Origin: Flavobacterium potami
Lineage (GTDB): Bacteria > Bacteroidota > Bacteroidia > Flavobacteriales > Flavobacteriaceae
Direction of reading: 5' to 3'
Assembly (NCBI RefSeq): GCF_020026915.1
Contig: NZ_JAINUY010000001.1
Span: 1,054,001 to 1,118,000, forward strand
DNA: 64,000 nucleotides
Shown in pieces: positions 8,297 to 16,775 of this stretch. The notes beneath the pieces were generated by a model. It had not been told where the DNA came from, searched no databases, and saw only the letters and a program-made list of their open reading frames with translations. Numbering within the stretch: the first letter of the stretch is position 1; every line of letters begins with the position of its first letter. The position numbers and the translations under genes were made by a program.

Positions 8297-9919
8297 ATGG
8301 CAACGCAGAAAAAATTAATAAAAGTTCATCCTACAGATAACGTAGCGGTGGCTTTGGTAAATCTGTCAGCTGGCGAAGTGATTGATTTTGAAGGACAATC
8401 AATTGCTGTTGAGTCTGATGTGAAAATGAAACATAAGATTGCAATGGTTCCTTTTAATGTAGGAGACAGAATCATTATGTATGGTGTTTTGGTTGGTAAG
8501 GCGAGTGCAAGAATCGAAAAAGGAGGATTGCTTTCTACTTCTAACGTTAAACACGAAAGTGATAAAGTTACGGGTAAAACTGAAACTATTGGCTGGACAG
8601 CTCCAAATGTGGATAAATGGAAAGACAGAACGTGGCAGGGCTATCATAGAGAAGATGGACAAGTTGGAACAGAAAATGTTTGGTTGTTTTTTCCTTTGGT
8701 TTTTTGTGAAAACAGAAACATCGAAATCTTAAAAGATATTTTTGAGAAAGAATTGATGAAACCTAAAGAAAACGATTATCAGTTATTGTTACGTTCTTTA
8801 GTGAAATCTGAAACAGGTGGAGCAGGAAACCAAGAAGCTTCAAACGATGCTAACTTGTTCAATAATATTGAAGTTAAATTCATTACGCACCAAGGTGGTT
8901 GCGGTGGAATTCGTCAGGATTCACACAGTTTAGCTAAACTTTTGGCTGGTTATGTGAACAATCCAAACGTAGCTGGAGCAACGGTTTTGAGTTTAGGATG
9001 TCAAAATCTTCAAATTTCGATTTTCAAAGATGCTTTAGATGCGATCAATCCAAACAGTAAAAAGCCTGTTTTAATTTACGATCAGCAATCTATCGGAACT
9101 ATTGAAACGATGTTGAGCAGTGTTGTAAAAGATACTTTTGAAGCAATCAAAAAAGCAAACGACATTAAGAGAGAGCCAGCTCCATTATCGAAATTAAGAA
9201 TTGGTTTGGAATGTGGTGGATCTGACGGATTCTCGGGAATTTCTGCTAATCCAACTTTGGGAGTATTGTCTGATAAATTGGCAGCATTAGGAGGAACAAC
9301 AATTCTTTCTGAGTTCCCAGAATTATGCGGAGTAGAGCAGGAATTGGTAAACCGTTGTGTTGATGACGAAGACGGAAAACGTTTCTTAGATTTGATGAAA
9401 TGGTACGAAAAAACAGTTGTTGATGCAGGTTCAGGATTTGATATGAATCCTTCTCCAGGAAATATCAAAGACGGTTTGATTACTGATGCTATGAAATCTG
9501 CAGGAGCTGCTAAAAAAGGAGGAACATCTCCAATTGCAGGTGTTTTTGACTACGGTGAGTATATCAATGAGCCAGGATTGACATTGTTATGTACGCCAGG
9601 AAACGATGTGGAGTGTACAACAGCAATGGTAGGTTCAGGAGCAAATATGGTATTGTTTACAACAGGTTTAGGAACTCCTACAGGAAATCCGATTGCACCG
9701 GTTGTAAAAATATCTTCTAACTCAGAGTTGGCTGCAAAAATGTCTGATATTATCGATATTGACACTGGAGGAATTATCAAAGGTGAAAAGTCTATCGAAG
9801 AAATGGCTGATGAAATGCTTGAAACTATTATTGATATCGCTAGTGGTACTGTAAAAACGAAAGCTGCGATATTAAATCAAAACGATTTTATTCCTTGGAA
9901 AAGAGGGGTTTCACTTTAA
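8297..9919 (+). CDS. uxaA: Altronate dehydratase
   Basis: Iron-dependent dehydratase that converts D-altronate to KDG, closing the saturated galacturonate branch. The 540 residues contain the N-terminal SAF domain (about 1-95, starting KLIKVHPTDNVAVALVNLSAGE), a linker, and the UxaA catalytic domain with conserved HQGGCGGIRQDS, LSLGCQNLQ, GLECGGSDGFSGISANP and the C-terminal TPGNDVECTTAMVGSGANM. Conserved cysteines in these motifs are the likely metal ligands. It is followed by a strong terminator and ends the uronate block. Confidence 0.95.
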   Translation: MATQKKLIKVHPTDNVAVALVNLSAGEVIDFEGQSIAVESDVKMKHKIAMVPFNVGDRIIMYGVLVGKASARIEKGGLLSTSNVKHESDKVTGKTETIGWTAPNVDKWKDRTWQGYHREDGQVGTENVWLFFPLVFCENRNIEILKDIFEKELMKPKENDYQLLLRSLVKSETGGAGNQEASNDANLFNNIEVKFITHQGGCGGIRQDSHSLAKLLAGYVNNPNVAGATVLSLGCQNLQISIFKDALDAINPNSKKPVLIYDQQSIGTIETMLSSVVKDTFEAIKKANDIKREPAPLSKLRIGLECGGSDGFSGISANPTLGVLSDKLAALGGTTILSEFPELCGVEQELVNRCVDDEDGKRFLDLMKWYEKTVVDAGSGFDMNPSPGNIKDGLITDAMKSAGAAKKGGTSPIAGVFDYGEYINEPGLTLLCTPGNDVECTTAMVGSGANMVLFTTGLGTPTGNPIAPVVKISSNSELAAKMSDIIDIDTGGIIKGEKSIEEMADEMLETIIDIASGTVKTKAAILNQNDFIPWKRGVSL

Positions 9920-9969
9920 TTTTTTAAGTTACAAAGTTGCAGAGAGACAAAGTAACAAAGGTTTATAGG

Positions 9970-9997
9970 AAGACGCACAAGTAGTGCGTCTTTTTTT
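9970..9997 (+). terminator. Rho-independent terminator after uxaA
   Basis: Stem AAGACGCAC (9970-9978), loop AAGTA, complement GTGCGTCTT (9984-9992), followed by a T run to 9997. A textbook hairpin 51 nt after the uxaA stop. Confidence 0.85.
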
Positions 9998-10005
9998 ATT
10001 TTTTT

Positions 10006-10171
10006 ACCATATAAGTTATATAAGTTCATTTCAAAGTCCTAGTAAATCACATTAGTCAGAGCTAAAATTATCTTATATGGCTTATATTGTTTAAAATAGT
10101 TTTTGGCAAAAGAAAAACCATATAGATCATAGTTTAGACAAAGCTTAAATTGTCTTATATGACTATATGGT
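10006..10171. repeat. Palindromic repeat (ACCATATAAG family) between uxaA and the LacI gene
   Basis: ACCATATAAGTTATATAAG (10006-10024) is answered by CTTATATGACTATATGGT (10154-10171), with partial internal copies in both orientations (near 10072 and 10117). Such nested ACCATATAAG/CTTATATGGT units fill most of the 277-nt gap, which holds no gene. Confidence 0.55.
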
Positions 10172-10196
10172 TTAAAATTTAACGTGCTTTCGTTGG

Positions 10197-11225
10197 CTAG
10201 AAATTGGTTCTTGTAGAAGATTTACGAATATGTAATTCTGGAGCAAGGACTACTTTCTTTTCTATTTTGATGGTATCTGTTTTGTCAACTTGTTCTAAGA
10301 AAACACGTGCTGACATTTTTCCCATTTCAAGCGGTGATTGGTCTACTGAAGTAATGGATAATTCCATAAATTTAGTAAACGGCTCATTACTAAAACCAGC
10401 TACACAAAAATCATTAGGAATGCTATAATTTCTTGCTTGTAATTCCTGAATAGCTCCTAAAGCTGCAAAATCACTTGAAGAGAATATGGCGTCAGGTGGT
10501 GTTTGTAAACCTAATAAAGTTGTTGTTGCTTCTTTTCCGGCTTCAACACTACTTTTTACATGGATCACATGTTCTTCGTTAAAAGTTAATCCACTGTCAA
10601 GTAAAGCTTGCTTGTATCCTAAAAACCTGTTATTAAAGATGTCTAAAGAACGGTCTCCAGATAAATGGGCGATTTGTCTGCAGCCCTCATCAATTAAATG
10701 TTTAGTAGCTAAATAACCTCCCTTAAAGTCATTTATGGTCACAGAACTTACGCCATCAATATGTTTGCTTCTGTCGAAAAATATTAGAGGTACATTTTTT
10801 TCTAATACATTTCTGAAAGCACTATCATTTTCATTTGAAATACCAGTAACAGACATCATAATCCCATCAACCTGCGCATCTACCAACGTGTGAAGATTTT
10901 CATTTTCTCGTTTGATGCTTTCATGTGTTTGACAGATGATTACCTGATATCCATGGGGATAAAGTTCTTCTTCAATTCCACGAATAACCGAAGCAAAGAA
11001 ATTACTGTCAATACGAGGTACAATAACTCCGATATTATTACTACGACCGCTTTTTAATGCTAAAGCTAGCTTGTTTTGCTTATAGTTCATCTCAGAAGCA
11101 GTTTTAATAACTAACTCTCTGGTGGCTTCTTTGATTTTCGGATTGTTATTTAACGCCCTAGAAACTGTTGCAGCCGTGATGTTCAATTTTTCAGCAATAT
11201 CGTAAATAGTTACTTTTTCACTCAT
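10197..11225 (-). CDS. LacI-family transcriptional regulator of pectin/uronate genes
   Basis: DNA-binding repressor with an N-terminal LacI helix-turn-helix (about residues 4-50: VTIYDIAEKLNITAATVSRA, then the hinge helix region NKLALALKSG) and a periplasmic-binding-protein-like effector domain (about 63-335, starting NNIGVIVPRIDSNFFA). Its 342-residue length is typical. It sits on the opposite strand between the uronate enzymes and the pectinases. A LacI-type palindrome, TGTAATCGATTACA, occurs at the promoters of the GH28 gene and kduI, and a 12/14 copy lies upstream of this gene (11293-11306), which suggests control of both blocks and of itself. The effector is unknown; KDG or a galacturonate derivative is a guess. 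Confidence 0.9.
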   Translation of the reverse strand: MSEKVTIYDIAEKLNITAATVSRALNNNPKIKEATRELVIKTASEMNYKQNKLALALKSGRSNNIGVIVPRIDSNFFASVIRGIEEELYPHGYQVIICQTHESIKRENENLHTLVDAQVDGIMMSVTGISNENDSAFRNVLEKNVPLIFFDRSKHIDGVSSVTINDFKGGYLATKHLIDEGCRQIAHLSGDRSLDIFNNRFLGYKQALLDSGLTFNEEHVIHVKSSVEAGKEATTTLLGLQTPPDAIFSSSDFAALGAIQELQARNYSIPNDFCVAGFSNEPFTKFMELSITSVDQSPLEMGKMSARVFLEQVDKTDTIKIEKKVVLAPELHIRKSSTRTNF

Positions 11226-11292
11226 TCAAAAAAAGTTTATCGAATTATTTTATTAGACAAAAGTACATTTTTTTTTATTATATGATATAAAT

Positions 11293-11306
11293 TGTTATCG
11301 ATTACC
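11293..11306. promoter_or_regulatory. Weak LacI-type operator upstream of the regulator gene
   Basis: TGTTATCGATTACC matches 12 of 14 positions of the palindrome TGTAATCGATTACA. It lies 68 nt before the regulator start codon on the minus strand and is consistent with autoregulation. Confidence 0.45.
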
Positions 11307-11424
11307 AGATTTAAGAATTCAAACGTTTTAGAATCTATAACGATAATAATTTATCTAATTTTTTGCGTTAAATGTAATTAAATTTTATAATAAAAATTAA
11401 ATATATAATTTTTTTCTAAATTAA

Positions 11425-11470
11425 TTTGGTCTCTAAGAACAATTTTTCTATTTTCGTGTAATCGATTACA
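11425..11470 (+). promoter_or_regulatory. GH28 promoter with perfect LacI-type operator
   Basis: TTTG at 11425-11428 and TATTTTCG at 11449-11456 fit a Bacteroidota promoter (-33 TTTG, about 20 nt, then TAnnTTTG with one mismatch). The perfect 14-bp palindrome TGTAATCGATTACA occupies 11457-11470, directly adjoining the -7 element, the same geometry as at kduI. The GH28 start codon follows 44 nt later. Confidence 0.65.
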
Positions 11471-11514
11471 TAATTTTTACTGTTTTTGATTTTAAACAAG
11501 AAAATACTGCGCAA

Positions 11515-12960
11515 ATGAGTGTAAAAATGAGTATAATATCTAAAATGATTTTATTTTTAACCACTATAAGTGTGTTAGTTACATCTTGTGCGGAAAAAAA
11601 TACTGTAGTTTCATCTAGTGCGCAGAATAATCCATGGAAAAAGATGGATTTAGTCGTTAAAAGTATCCCTGAAACTAAGTTTTCAAATAAGATCTATAAC
11701 ATTAACGATTTTGGTGCCATTGCAGATGGTAAAACATTAAATACTATGGCTTTTCAAAAAGCGATAAAAGAATGTGCTGCAAATGGAGGAGGTCAGGTTT
11801 TTGTTCCGAACGGAAAATATTTAACTGGAGCCATTCACTTAGAAAGTAATGTAAATCTGCATTTAGATGATAATGCAGAAATTCTTTTTAGTTTGAGTCC
11901 TAAAGATTATCCAATAGTTCATACTTCATGGGAAGGAACTGAAGTAATGAATTATTCACCGCTGATTTATGCGAAAAATAAAACGAATATCGCAGTTACA
12001 GGAAAAGGAACTTTAAATGGTCAAGCTGACAGTACTAATTGGTGGATTTGGTCTGGTGGAAAAAATTACGGTTGGAAAAAAGGAATTCCTTCTCAAAATG
12101 ATCCTAATAATCGAGAAGTTTTGGTAGATATGGCCGAAAAAGGAATTCCGGTTTCAGAAAGAGTTTTCGGTGATGGTCGTTATTTAAGACCGAATTTTAT
12201 TGAATTTTTTGAATGTAACACGGCTCTAATAAAAGACGTCAAAATTATCAATTCTCCTTTTTGGATTTTGCATCCTATTAAAACAAATAATATGATTATT
12301 GATGGTGTGACGGTAAATAGTCACGGTCCAAATAATGACGGTTGCGATCCAGAGTATTCTCAAAACATTTTAATCAAAAACTGTACTTTCAATACTGGCG
12401 ATGATTGCATTGCTATCAAAGCTGGGCGAGATGGTGATGGAAGAAGAGTAGCAATTCCAAGTAAAAACATCATTGTACAAAATTGTAAAATGATTGACGG
12501 CCATGGTGGAGTAGTAATCGGAAGCGAAATTTCAGCCGGAGTTAATAATGTTTTCGTTGAAAATTGTGTAATGGATAGTCCAAATCTAGATCGTGCCATT
12601 CGTATAAAAACCAACTCAAAAAGAGGTGGAGTTATCGAAGATATTTTTGTTCGTAATCTGGAAGTGGGTACCGTAAAAGAATGTGTTTTAAAACTGAATA
12701 TGTTTTATAACGTATACGGATCTCAAACAGGAAATTTTATTCCGACAATTAGAAATGTCAGTTTAGAAAATGTCAATGTGAAAAACGGAGGAAAATATAG
12801 TGTTTGGGCTGAGGGGTACAAGGAGTCGCCAGTTGAAAACATCACATTGACAAATGTCAAAATTCAAAAAGTAGATTCGCTCTATTTATTGAAAAATGTA
12901 AAAAATATAAAGTTTATAGATAGCTACGTAAATAATAAGAAAGTAGAATCTGTTAAGTAA
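11515..12960 (+). CDS. GH28 polygalacturonase-type lipoprotein
   Basis: Glycoside hydrolase family 28 enzyme that hydrolyses alpha-1,4-galacturonide (or rhamnogalacturonan) linkages. A lipoprotein signal ends in the lipobox VTSC (C25), so it is membrane-anchored, periplasmic or surface-exposed. The right-handed beta-helix carries all four GH28 signatures: NNDGCD (273-278), GDD (295-297), GHG (329-331) and RIK (363-365). It follows a promoter with a perfect LacI-type palindrome and opens the pectin block. Start at 11515 is the first ATG; an alternative at 11527 would leave the signal peptide intact. Endo/exo mode cannot be told by eye. Confidence 0.92.
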   Translation: MSVKMSIISKMILFLTTISVLVTSCAEKNTVVSSSAQNNPWKKMDLVVKSIPETKFSNKIYNINDFGAIADGKTLNTMAFQKAIKECAANGGGQVFVPNGKYLTGAIHLESNVNLHLDDNAEILFSLSPKDYPIVHTSWEGTEVMNYSPLIYAKNKTNIAVTGKGTLNGQADSTNWWIWSGGKNYGWKKGIPSQNDPNNREVLVDMAEKGIPVSERVFGDGRYLRPNFIEFFECNTALIKDVKIINSPFWILHPIKTNNMIIDGVTVNSHGPNNDGCDPEYSQNILIKNCTFNTGDDCIAIKAGRDGDGRRVAIPSKNIIVQNCKMIDGHGGVVIGSEISAGVNNVFVENCVMDSPNLDRAIRIKTNSKRGGVIEDIFVRNLEVGTVKECVLKLNMFYNVYGSQTGNFIPTIRNVSLENVNVKNGGKYSVWAEGYKESPVENITLTNVKIQKVDSLYLLKNVKNIKFIDSYVNNKKVESVK

Positions 12961-13031
12961 TAATAGCTCTCGAAATGTTGGTAATTAGTAATTTGTTAAT
13001 TTTTGAGATTATTGTTTTTTGAAGGAGTTAA

Positions 13032-13061
13032 AAAGGAGTTTAGCAATGGTTGAACTCCTTT
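13032..13061 (+). terminator. Hairpin between GH28 and esterase genes
   Basis: AAAGGAGTT (13032-13040) and AACTCCTTT (13053-13061) form a 9-bp stem with a 12-nt loop, followed by a short pyrimidine-rich stretch. It may be a partial terminator or an mRNA-processing stem 26 nt before the esterase start. Confidence 0.45.
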
Positions 13062-13086
13062 CTTAACTGGAAAAATTAAAAGTAAG

Positions 13087-14025
13087 ATGCGAAAAACGAC
13101 TTTAATTTTATTGTTTTTTTTGAATGTGATTGCGGCTCAAAGTCAGCAATATCAAATTGATACATCTTATACTATTAAGAGCACTTTTACGAAATTAGTT
13201 AAGAAATATCCTTTCATTACAATTCCGGAGATAAAAACAAATCCTAATGTTAAGGAAAGTTTTGACGTCGTTTACAATCAAGATCAAAACCGAGTTTTAC
13301 ATTTTGACGCTTTTGTAAATACAAAAAAGAAAAAAAATCCTGCTGTAATCCTAATTCATGGTGGAGGCTGGAGATCTGGAAATAAGAACCAAATGCAATT
13401 TATAGGAAAAGAAATTGCTGCAAATGGTTATTCTTGTTTTTCGATTGAATATAGATTATCGTTAGAAGCGAAATATCCGACTGGGGTTATTGATGTAAAA
13501 AATGCAATTAAATTTATAAAAGGCAATGCATCAAAATTCAATGTAGATGTCAATAAAATTGCAGTTTTAGGTTGTTCGTCTGGAGGTCAAATGGCAGCTT
13601 TAATTGGAACAACCAATAATAATCCGCTTTTTGAAGATGCCGGTTTTAAAAGTAAATTTTCGTCAAAAGTAGATGCGATAATTGATGTGGATGGAGTTTT
13701 GGCGTTTAAGCACCCGGAATCTTCAGAAGGAGATATGGCTGCTTTTTGGTTGGGAGGAAAATCAAATGAAATTCCTGAAAATTGGAAAAATGCTTCAGCA
13801 TTGACACATACAGATCAAAATACGCCGCCGGTTTTATTTATCTGTAGCAGTATTCCAAGATTTCATGCAGGAAGAGATGATATGGTTAAAATTTTGGACG
13901 AAAATAAAATCTATAGTGAAGTGCAGACTATTGCTGATTCTCCTCATTCATTTTGGTTTTATGATCCTTGGTTTAAGCAAACAATTTCTTACACAACGCG
14001 ATTTTTAGATAAAATTTTTAAATAA
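13087..14025 (+). CDS. Secreted alpha/beta-hydrolase, probable pectin esterase
   Basis: Exported alpha/beta-hydrolase of 312 residues with a cleavable signal peptide (MRKTTLILLFFLNVIAAQSQ). It has an HGGGW oxyanion-hole motif (91-95), the nucleophile elbow GCSSG (162-166, S164) and a likely catalytic histidine H287 in DSPHSFWFYDPW. The layout is that of BD-FAE/acetyl-esterase-like carbohydrate esterases. Lying between GH28 and GH105 genes, it most likely removes acetyl or methyl groups from pectin so that the hydrolases can act. Exact ester specificity is not visible, and a feruloyl-esterase-like activity is an alternative. Confidence 0.82.
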   Translation: MRKTTLILLFFLNVIAAQSQQYQIDTSYTIKSTFTKLVKKYPFITIPEIKTNPNVKESFDVVYNQDQNRVLHFDAFVNTKKKKNPAVILIHGGGWRSGNKNQMQFIGKEIAANGYSCFSIEYRLSLEAKYPTGVIDVKNAIKFIKGNASKFNVDVNKIAVLGCSSGGQMAALIGTTNNNPLFEDAGFKSKFSSKVDAIIDVDGVLAFKHPESSEGDMAAFWLGGKSNEIPENWKNASALTHTDQNTPPVLFICSSIPRFHAGRDDMVKILDENKIYSEVQTIADSPHSFWFYDPWFKQTISYTTRFLDKIFK

Positions 14026-14076
14026 ATTAGATCAAAATTAGAAACACTAATTAGAAAAGATAAAAGGTATATTTTT

Positions 14077-15300
14077 ATGAGTAAATCTCTTTTTACAACG
14101 GTTGATTTTACAAAAGTTATTTTGCTGTTGCTATTGGTTTTTAATAATCCAATAAAAGCACAGAATCAATCTAATTCTGAAAGTTCGGTGATTTCGTATG
14201 ATTTAAAGTGGTCAGAACGAACTGCTCTTTCTATTTTAAATAAATACCCGCAAGCTTGGCAACTTGATGGAAACGACAGACCAAAATGGGATTATAAAAT
14301 GGGGTTTGTGTTGTCTGGTTTTGAAAAATTATATCAGAAAACTAACGATAAAAAATACCTGAACTACATTAAAAACTATGTTGATGGAATGATTGACAGT
14401 ACTGGAAACATCAAAAAATACGATATTAAAGAATACAATATCGATTATTTAAATCCAGGAAAATTGCTGTTTAATCTTTACGATATTACAAAAGATTCAC
14501 GCTATTTTGAGCTTCTCGGGAAGTTAAGAAATCAATTAGAAACTCAGCCCAGAACAGCAAGTGGTGGATTTTGGCACAAACAAATTTATCCCAATCAAAT
14601 GTGGATTGATGGTTTGTATATGGCCGAACCCTTTTATACACAATTTACAGTAAAATATGAAAAGGGAAAAAATCTGGACGATGTTGCGAAACAGTTTGAA
14701 TTGGTTCAAAAGCATTTTGTAGATAAGAAAACAGGTATAGTATATCAGGCTTGGGATGAATCTAAAGAAATTGGATGGGCAGACAAACAAACCGGCACTT
14801 CGCCAACTAAATGGGGACGTGGTATCGGGTGGTATATGGTTGCTTTGGTAGAAACTTTAGATTATTTTCCGAAATCGCACCCAAAATATAAAGCTTTGGT
14901 TGGGTATTTGAACCAGATTTCGAAAAGCGTAAATCAATATAAAAGTGAATCTGGATTATGGTATCAGGTGGCTGATAAAACAGAATTATACGGTAATTAT
15001 GTAGAGCCATCTGCTTCAGGTATGATAATTTATGCTTTTGCAAAAGGAGCTAATAAGGGATATTTACCATCGAGCTATAAAGCAACAGCAAAAAAATCTT
15101 TTGACAGTTTTGTAAAAGAGTTTGTAAAAGTAGATAAAAAAGGAGAAATCAATATTCTGAATGTTTCTTCGAATGTCGGTTTAGGTGGAAAACCCTTTCG
15201 TGATGGAACAAATGCCTATTATCTTAGTGCAAAACCAAAAGAAAATGGCGCAATAGGTTTAGGAGCCTTTTTGTTGGCAGCAATTGAATTAGAAAAATAA
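14077..15300 (+). CDS. GH105 unsaturated rhamnogalacturonyl/galacturonyl hydrolase
   Basis: Glycoside hydrolase family 105 enzyme (YteR-like) that removes the unsaturated uronate from the non-reducing end of oligosaccharides made by pectate or rhamnogalacturonan lyases. The 407-residue (alpha/alpha)6 barrel has an N-terminal signal peptide ending near NNPIKA-Q. The family motif SGGFWHKQIYPNQMWIDG includes the catalytic aspartate D178. Its product feeds kduI. It is followed 22 nt later by a clear paralogue with the same motifs; this copy has no lipobox, so it is probably periplasmic and soluble. Confidence 0.93.
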   Translation: MSKSLFTTVDFTKVILLLLLVFNNPIKAQNQSNSESSVISYDLKWSERTALSILNKYPQAWQLDGNDRPKWDYKMGFVLSGFEKLYQKTNDKKYLNYIKNYVDGMIDSTGNIKKYDIKEYNIDYLNPGKLLFNLYDITKDSRYFELLGKLRNQLETQPRTASGGFWHKQIYPNQMWIDGLYMAEPFYTQFTVKYEKGKNLDDVAKQFELVQKHFVDKKTGIVYQAWDESKEIGWADKQTGTSPTKWGRGIGWYMVALVETLDYFPKSHPKYKALVGYLNQISKSVNQYKSESGLWYQVADKTELYGNYVEPSASGMIIYAFAKGANKGYLPSSYKATAKKSFDSFVKEFVKVDKKGEINILNVSSNVGLGGKPFRDGTNAYYLSAKPKENGAIGLGAFLLAAIELEK

Positions 15301-15322
15301 TAGAATTTAAATATATTTTGAA

Positions 15323-16549
15323 ATGAAAAACAGTAGAAAGCAAAGTTATTTGATGTCGGTTTTAATGATTTGCGTTATGACGATTACAAGTTGTAAAGTA
15401 ACTTCTCAAGAACCTGAAAAGAAAGATATCGTAATCGGAAAGAATCTGAAATGGTCGGATAAAATGGCTTTAACCTTGATGAAACGCCATACAGAATCTT
15501 ATATGCTGGATGATGCTAAGAAACCAAAATGGGATTACGTTCATGCTTTAGTTTTACATTCGATAGAAGAGTTATACAAAAAAAATCCAGATCCAAGATA
15601 CAAAGCTTATGTAAGAGGTTATGTAGATAATTTGGTTCAGGCTGATGGAAGCATCAATACGTATGAGTTTGATAAATTCAATATTGATTTGGTTTTGCCT
15701 GGACGTTTACTATTTGACGTTTATGCGTACTCAAAAGAAGAAAAATATTTAAAAGCCTTACAATTAATTCGTAAACAGCTTTCAGAACAACCAAGAACAC
15801 AAAGCGGCGGATTTTGGCATAAACAAATTTATCCAAATCAAATGTGGTTAGACGGTTTATATATGGGAGAACCTTTCTATGCAGAGTATACAGCAAAATT
15901 CGAAAATGGAAAAAGCTTTGACGATATCGCAAAACAATTTGAATTGATTCAATCAAAAGCAACAGATCCGAAAACAGGATTATTATACCACGGATGGGAC
16001 GAAAGCAAACAGATGCCTTGGGCAAATAAAGAAACTGGAAATTCGCCAAACTTCTGGTCTAGATCACTGGGTTGGTATGTAATGGCTTTGGTTGATGTTT
16101 TAGATTACATGCCAAAAGATCATCCAAAAAGAAAAGAGTTGATTAAATATTTAAACAACGCTTCTGAATCAATACTTAAATTCCAGGATAAATCATCAGG
16201 TTTGTGGTATCAGGTTACTGATAAAGCAGATGGAAAAGATAATTATTTAGAAGCTTCAGGATCTGCAATGTTTTCATACGCTTTTGCAAAAGGAGCTAAC
16301 AAAGGATATTTGCCAGCTAAATTTAAAAAAGCAGCCAACAAGGCTTTTGACGGTTTAACGACAGTGTTAATCAAAAAAGTAGATCAAGATGGCGGAATCA
16401 CACTAACAAACTGCTGTCAAGTTGCTGGTTTAGGTGGAAATCCATACCGTGACGGATCTTATGAGTATTACGTAAACGAAAGAAAAAAAGACAACGATCC
16501 TAAAGCAACAGGACCATTTATTTTGGCTGCTATAGAATTGAATCGTTAA
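15323..16549 (+). CDS. GH105 unsaturated rhamnogalacturonyl/galacturonyl hydrolase, lipoprotein paralogue
   Basis: Second GH105 enzyme, collinear with the one before it along its whole length (408 versus 407 residues), with catalytic D177 in YPNQMWLDGLYMGEPFY. Unlike its neighbour it has a lipobox (ITSC, C24), which predicts membrane anchoring. The two are probably co-transcribed (22-nt spacing) and arose by tandem duplication; different location or preference for galacturonyl versus rhamnogalacturonyl substrates would explain keeping both. Family is certain, substrate split is inference. Confidence 0.93.
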   Translation: MKNSRKQSYLMSVLMICVMTITSCKVTSQEPEKKDIVIGKNLKWSDKMALTLMKRHTESYMLDDAKKPKWDYVHALVLHSIEELYKKNPDPRYKAYVRGYVDNLVQADGSINTYEFDKFNIDLVLPGRLLFDVYAYSKEEKYLKALQLIRKQLSEQPRTQSGGFWHKQIYPNQMWLDGLYMGEPFYAEYTAKFENGKSFDDIAKQFELIQSKATDPKTGLLYHGWDESKQMPWANKETGNSPNFWSRSLGWYVMALVDVLDYMPKDHPKRKELIKYLNNASESILKFQDKSSGLWYQVTDKADGKDNYLEASGSAMFSYAFAKGANKGYLPAKFKKAANKAFDGLTTVLIKKVDQDGGITLTNCCQVAGLGGNPYRDGSYEYYVNERKKDNDPKATGPFILAAIELNR

Positions 16550-16640
16550 TGGTTGATGGTTGATGGTTAATTGTTAATTGTTAATTGTTAATGGTTTATT
16601 GTTGATGGTTTATTGTTGATGGTTTATTGTTGATGGTTGA
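16549..16640. repeat. Short tandem repeats (7-bp TTAATTG and 14-bp GGTTTATTGTTGAT)
   Basis: Directly after the GH105 stop, TTAATTG-type 7-mers are followed by three perfect copies of GGTTTATTGTTGAT (16593-16606, 16607-16620, 16621-16634) and a partial fourth. A simple-sequence array prone to copy-number change; no coding role seen. Confidence 0.8.
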
Positions 16641-16720
16641 CTTGTGGAGCTGTCTTCCTGAGCGAAGTTGAAGGACCACAAAGCAATTCTACAAAGAAAA
16701 ATGAACTTGTAATAAGTATA

Positions 16721-16753
16721 AAACCCGACAGGTTTTTAAAACCTGTCGGGTTT
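16721..16753. terminator. Long palindrome, likely bidirectional terminator/repeat element
   Basis: AAACCCGACAGGTTTT (16721-16736) and its perfect complement (16738-16753) are separated by one base, giving a 16-bp arm palindrome 22 nt before the GH43 start codon. Just upstream (about 16652-16676) lies a CCTGAGCGAAGTTGAAGGA-like sequence that resembles repeats I associate with Flavobacterium intergenic regions. Confidence 0.6.
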
Positions 16754-16775
16754 ACTAAAGTAATTCGTTTCAAAA

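Noticed and set aside
15678..16049. 123-residue minus-strand frame over the second GH105 gene
   Set aside because: Composition is odd (Leu/Phe/Arg rich) with no motif, and it lies opposite the GH105 active-site region.
16593..16634. Three direct repeats considered as a CRISPR array
   Set aside because: Units are 14 bp and directly adjacent with no spacers, and no cas genes are near; it is a simple tandem repeat.
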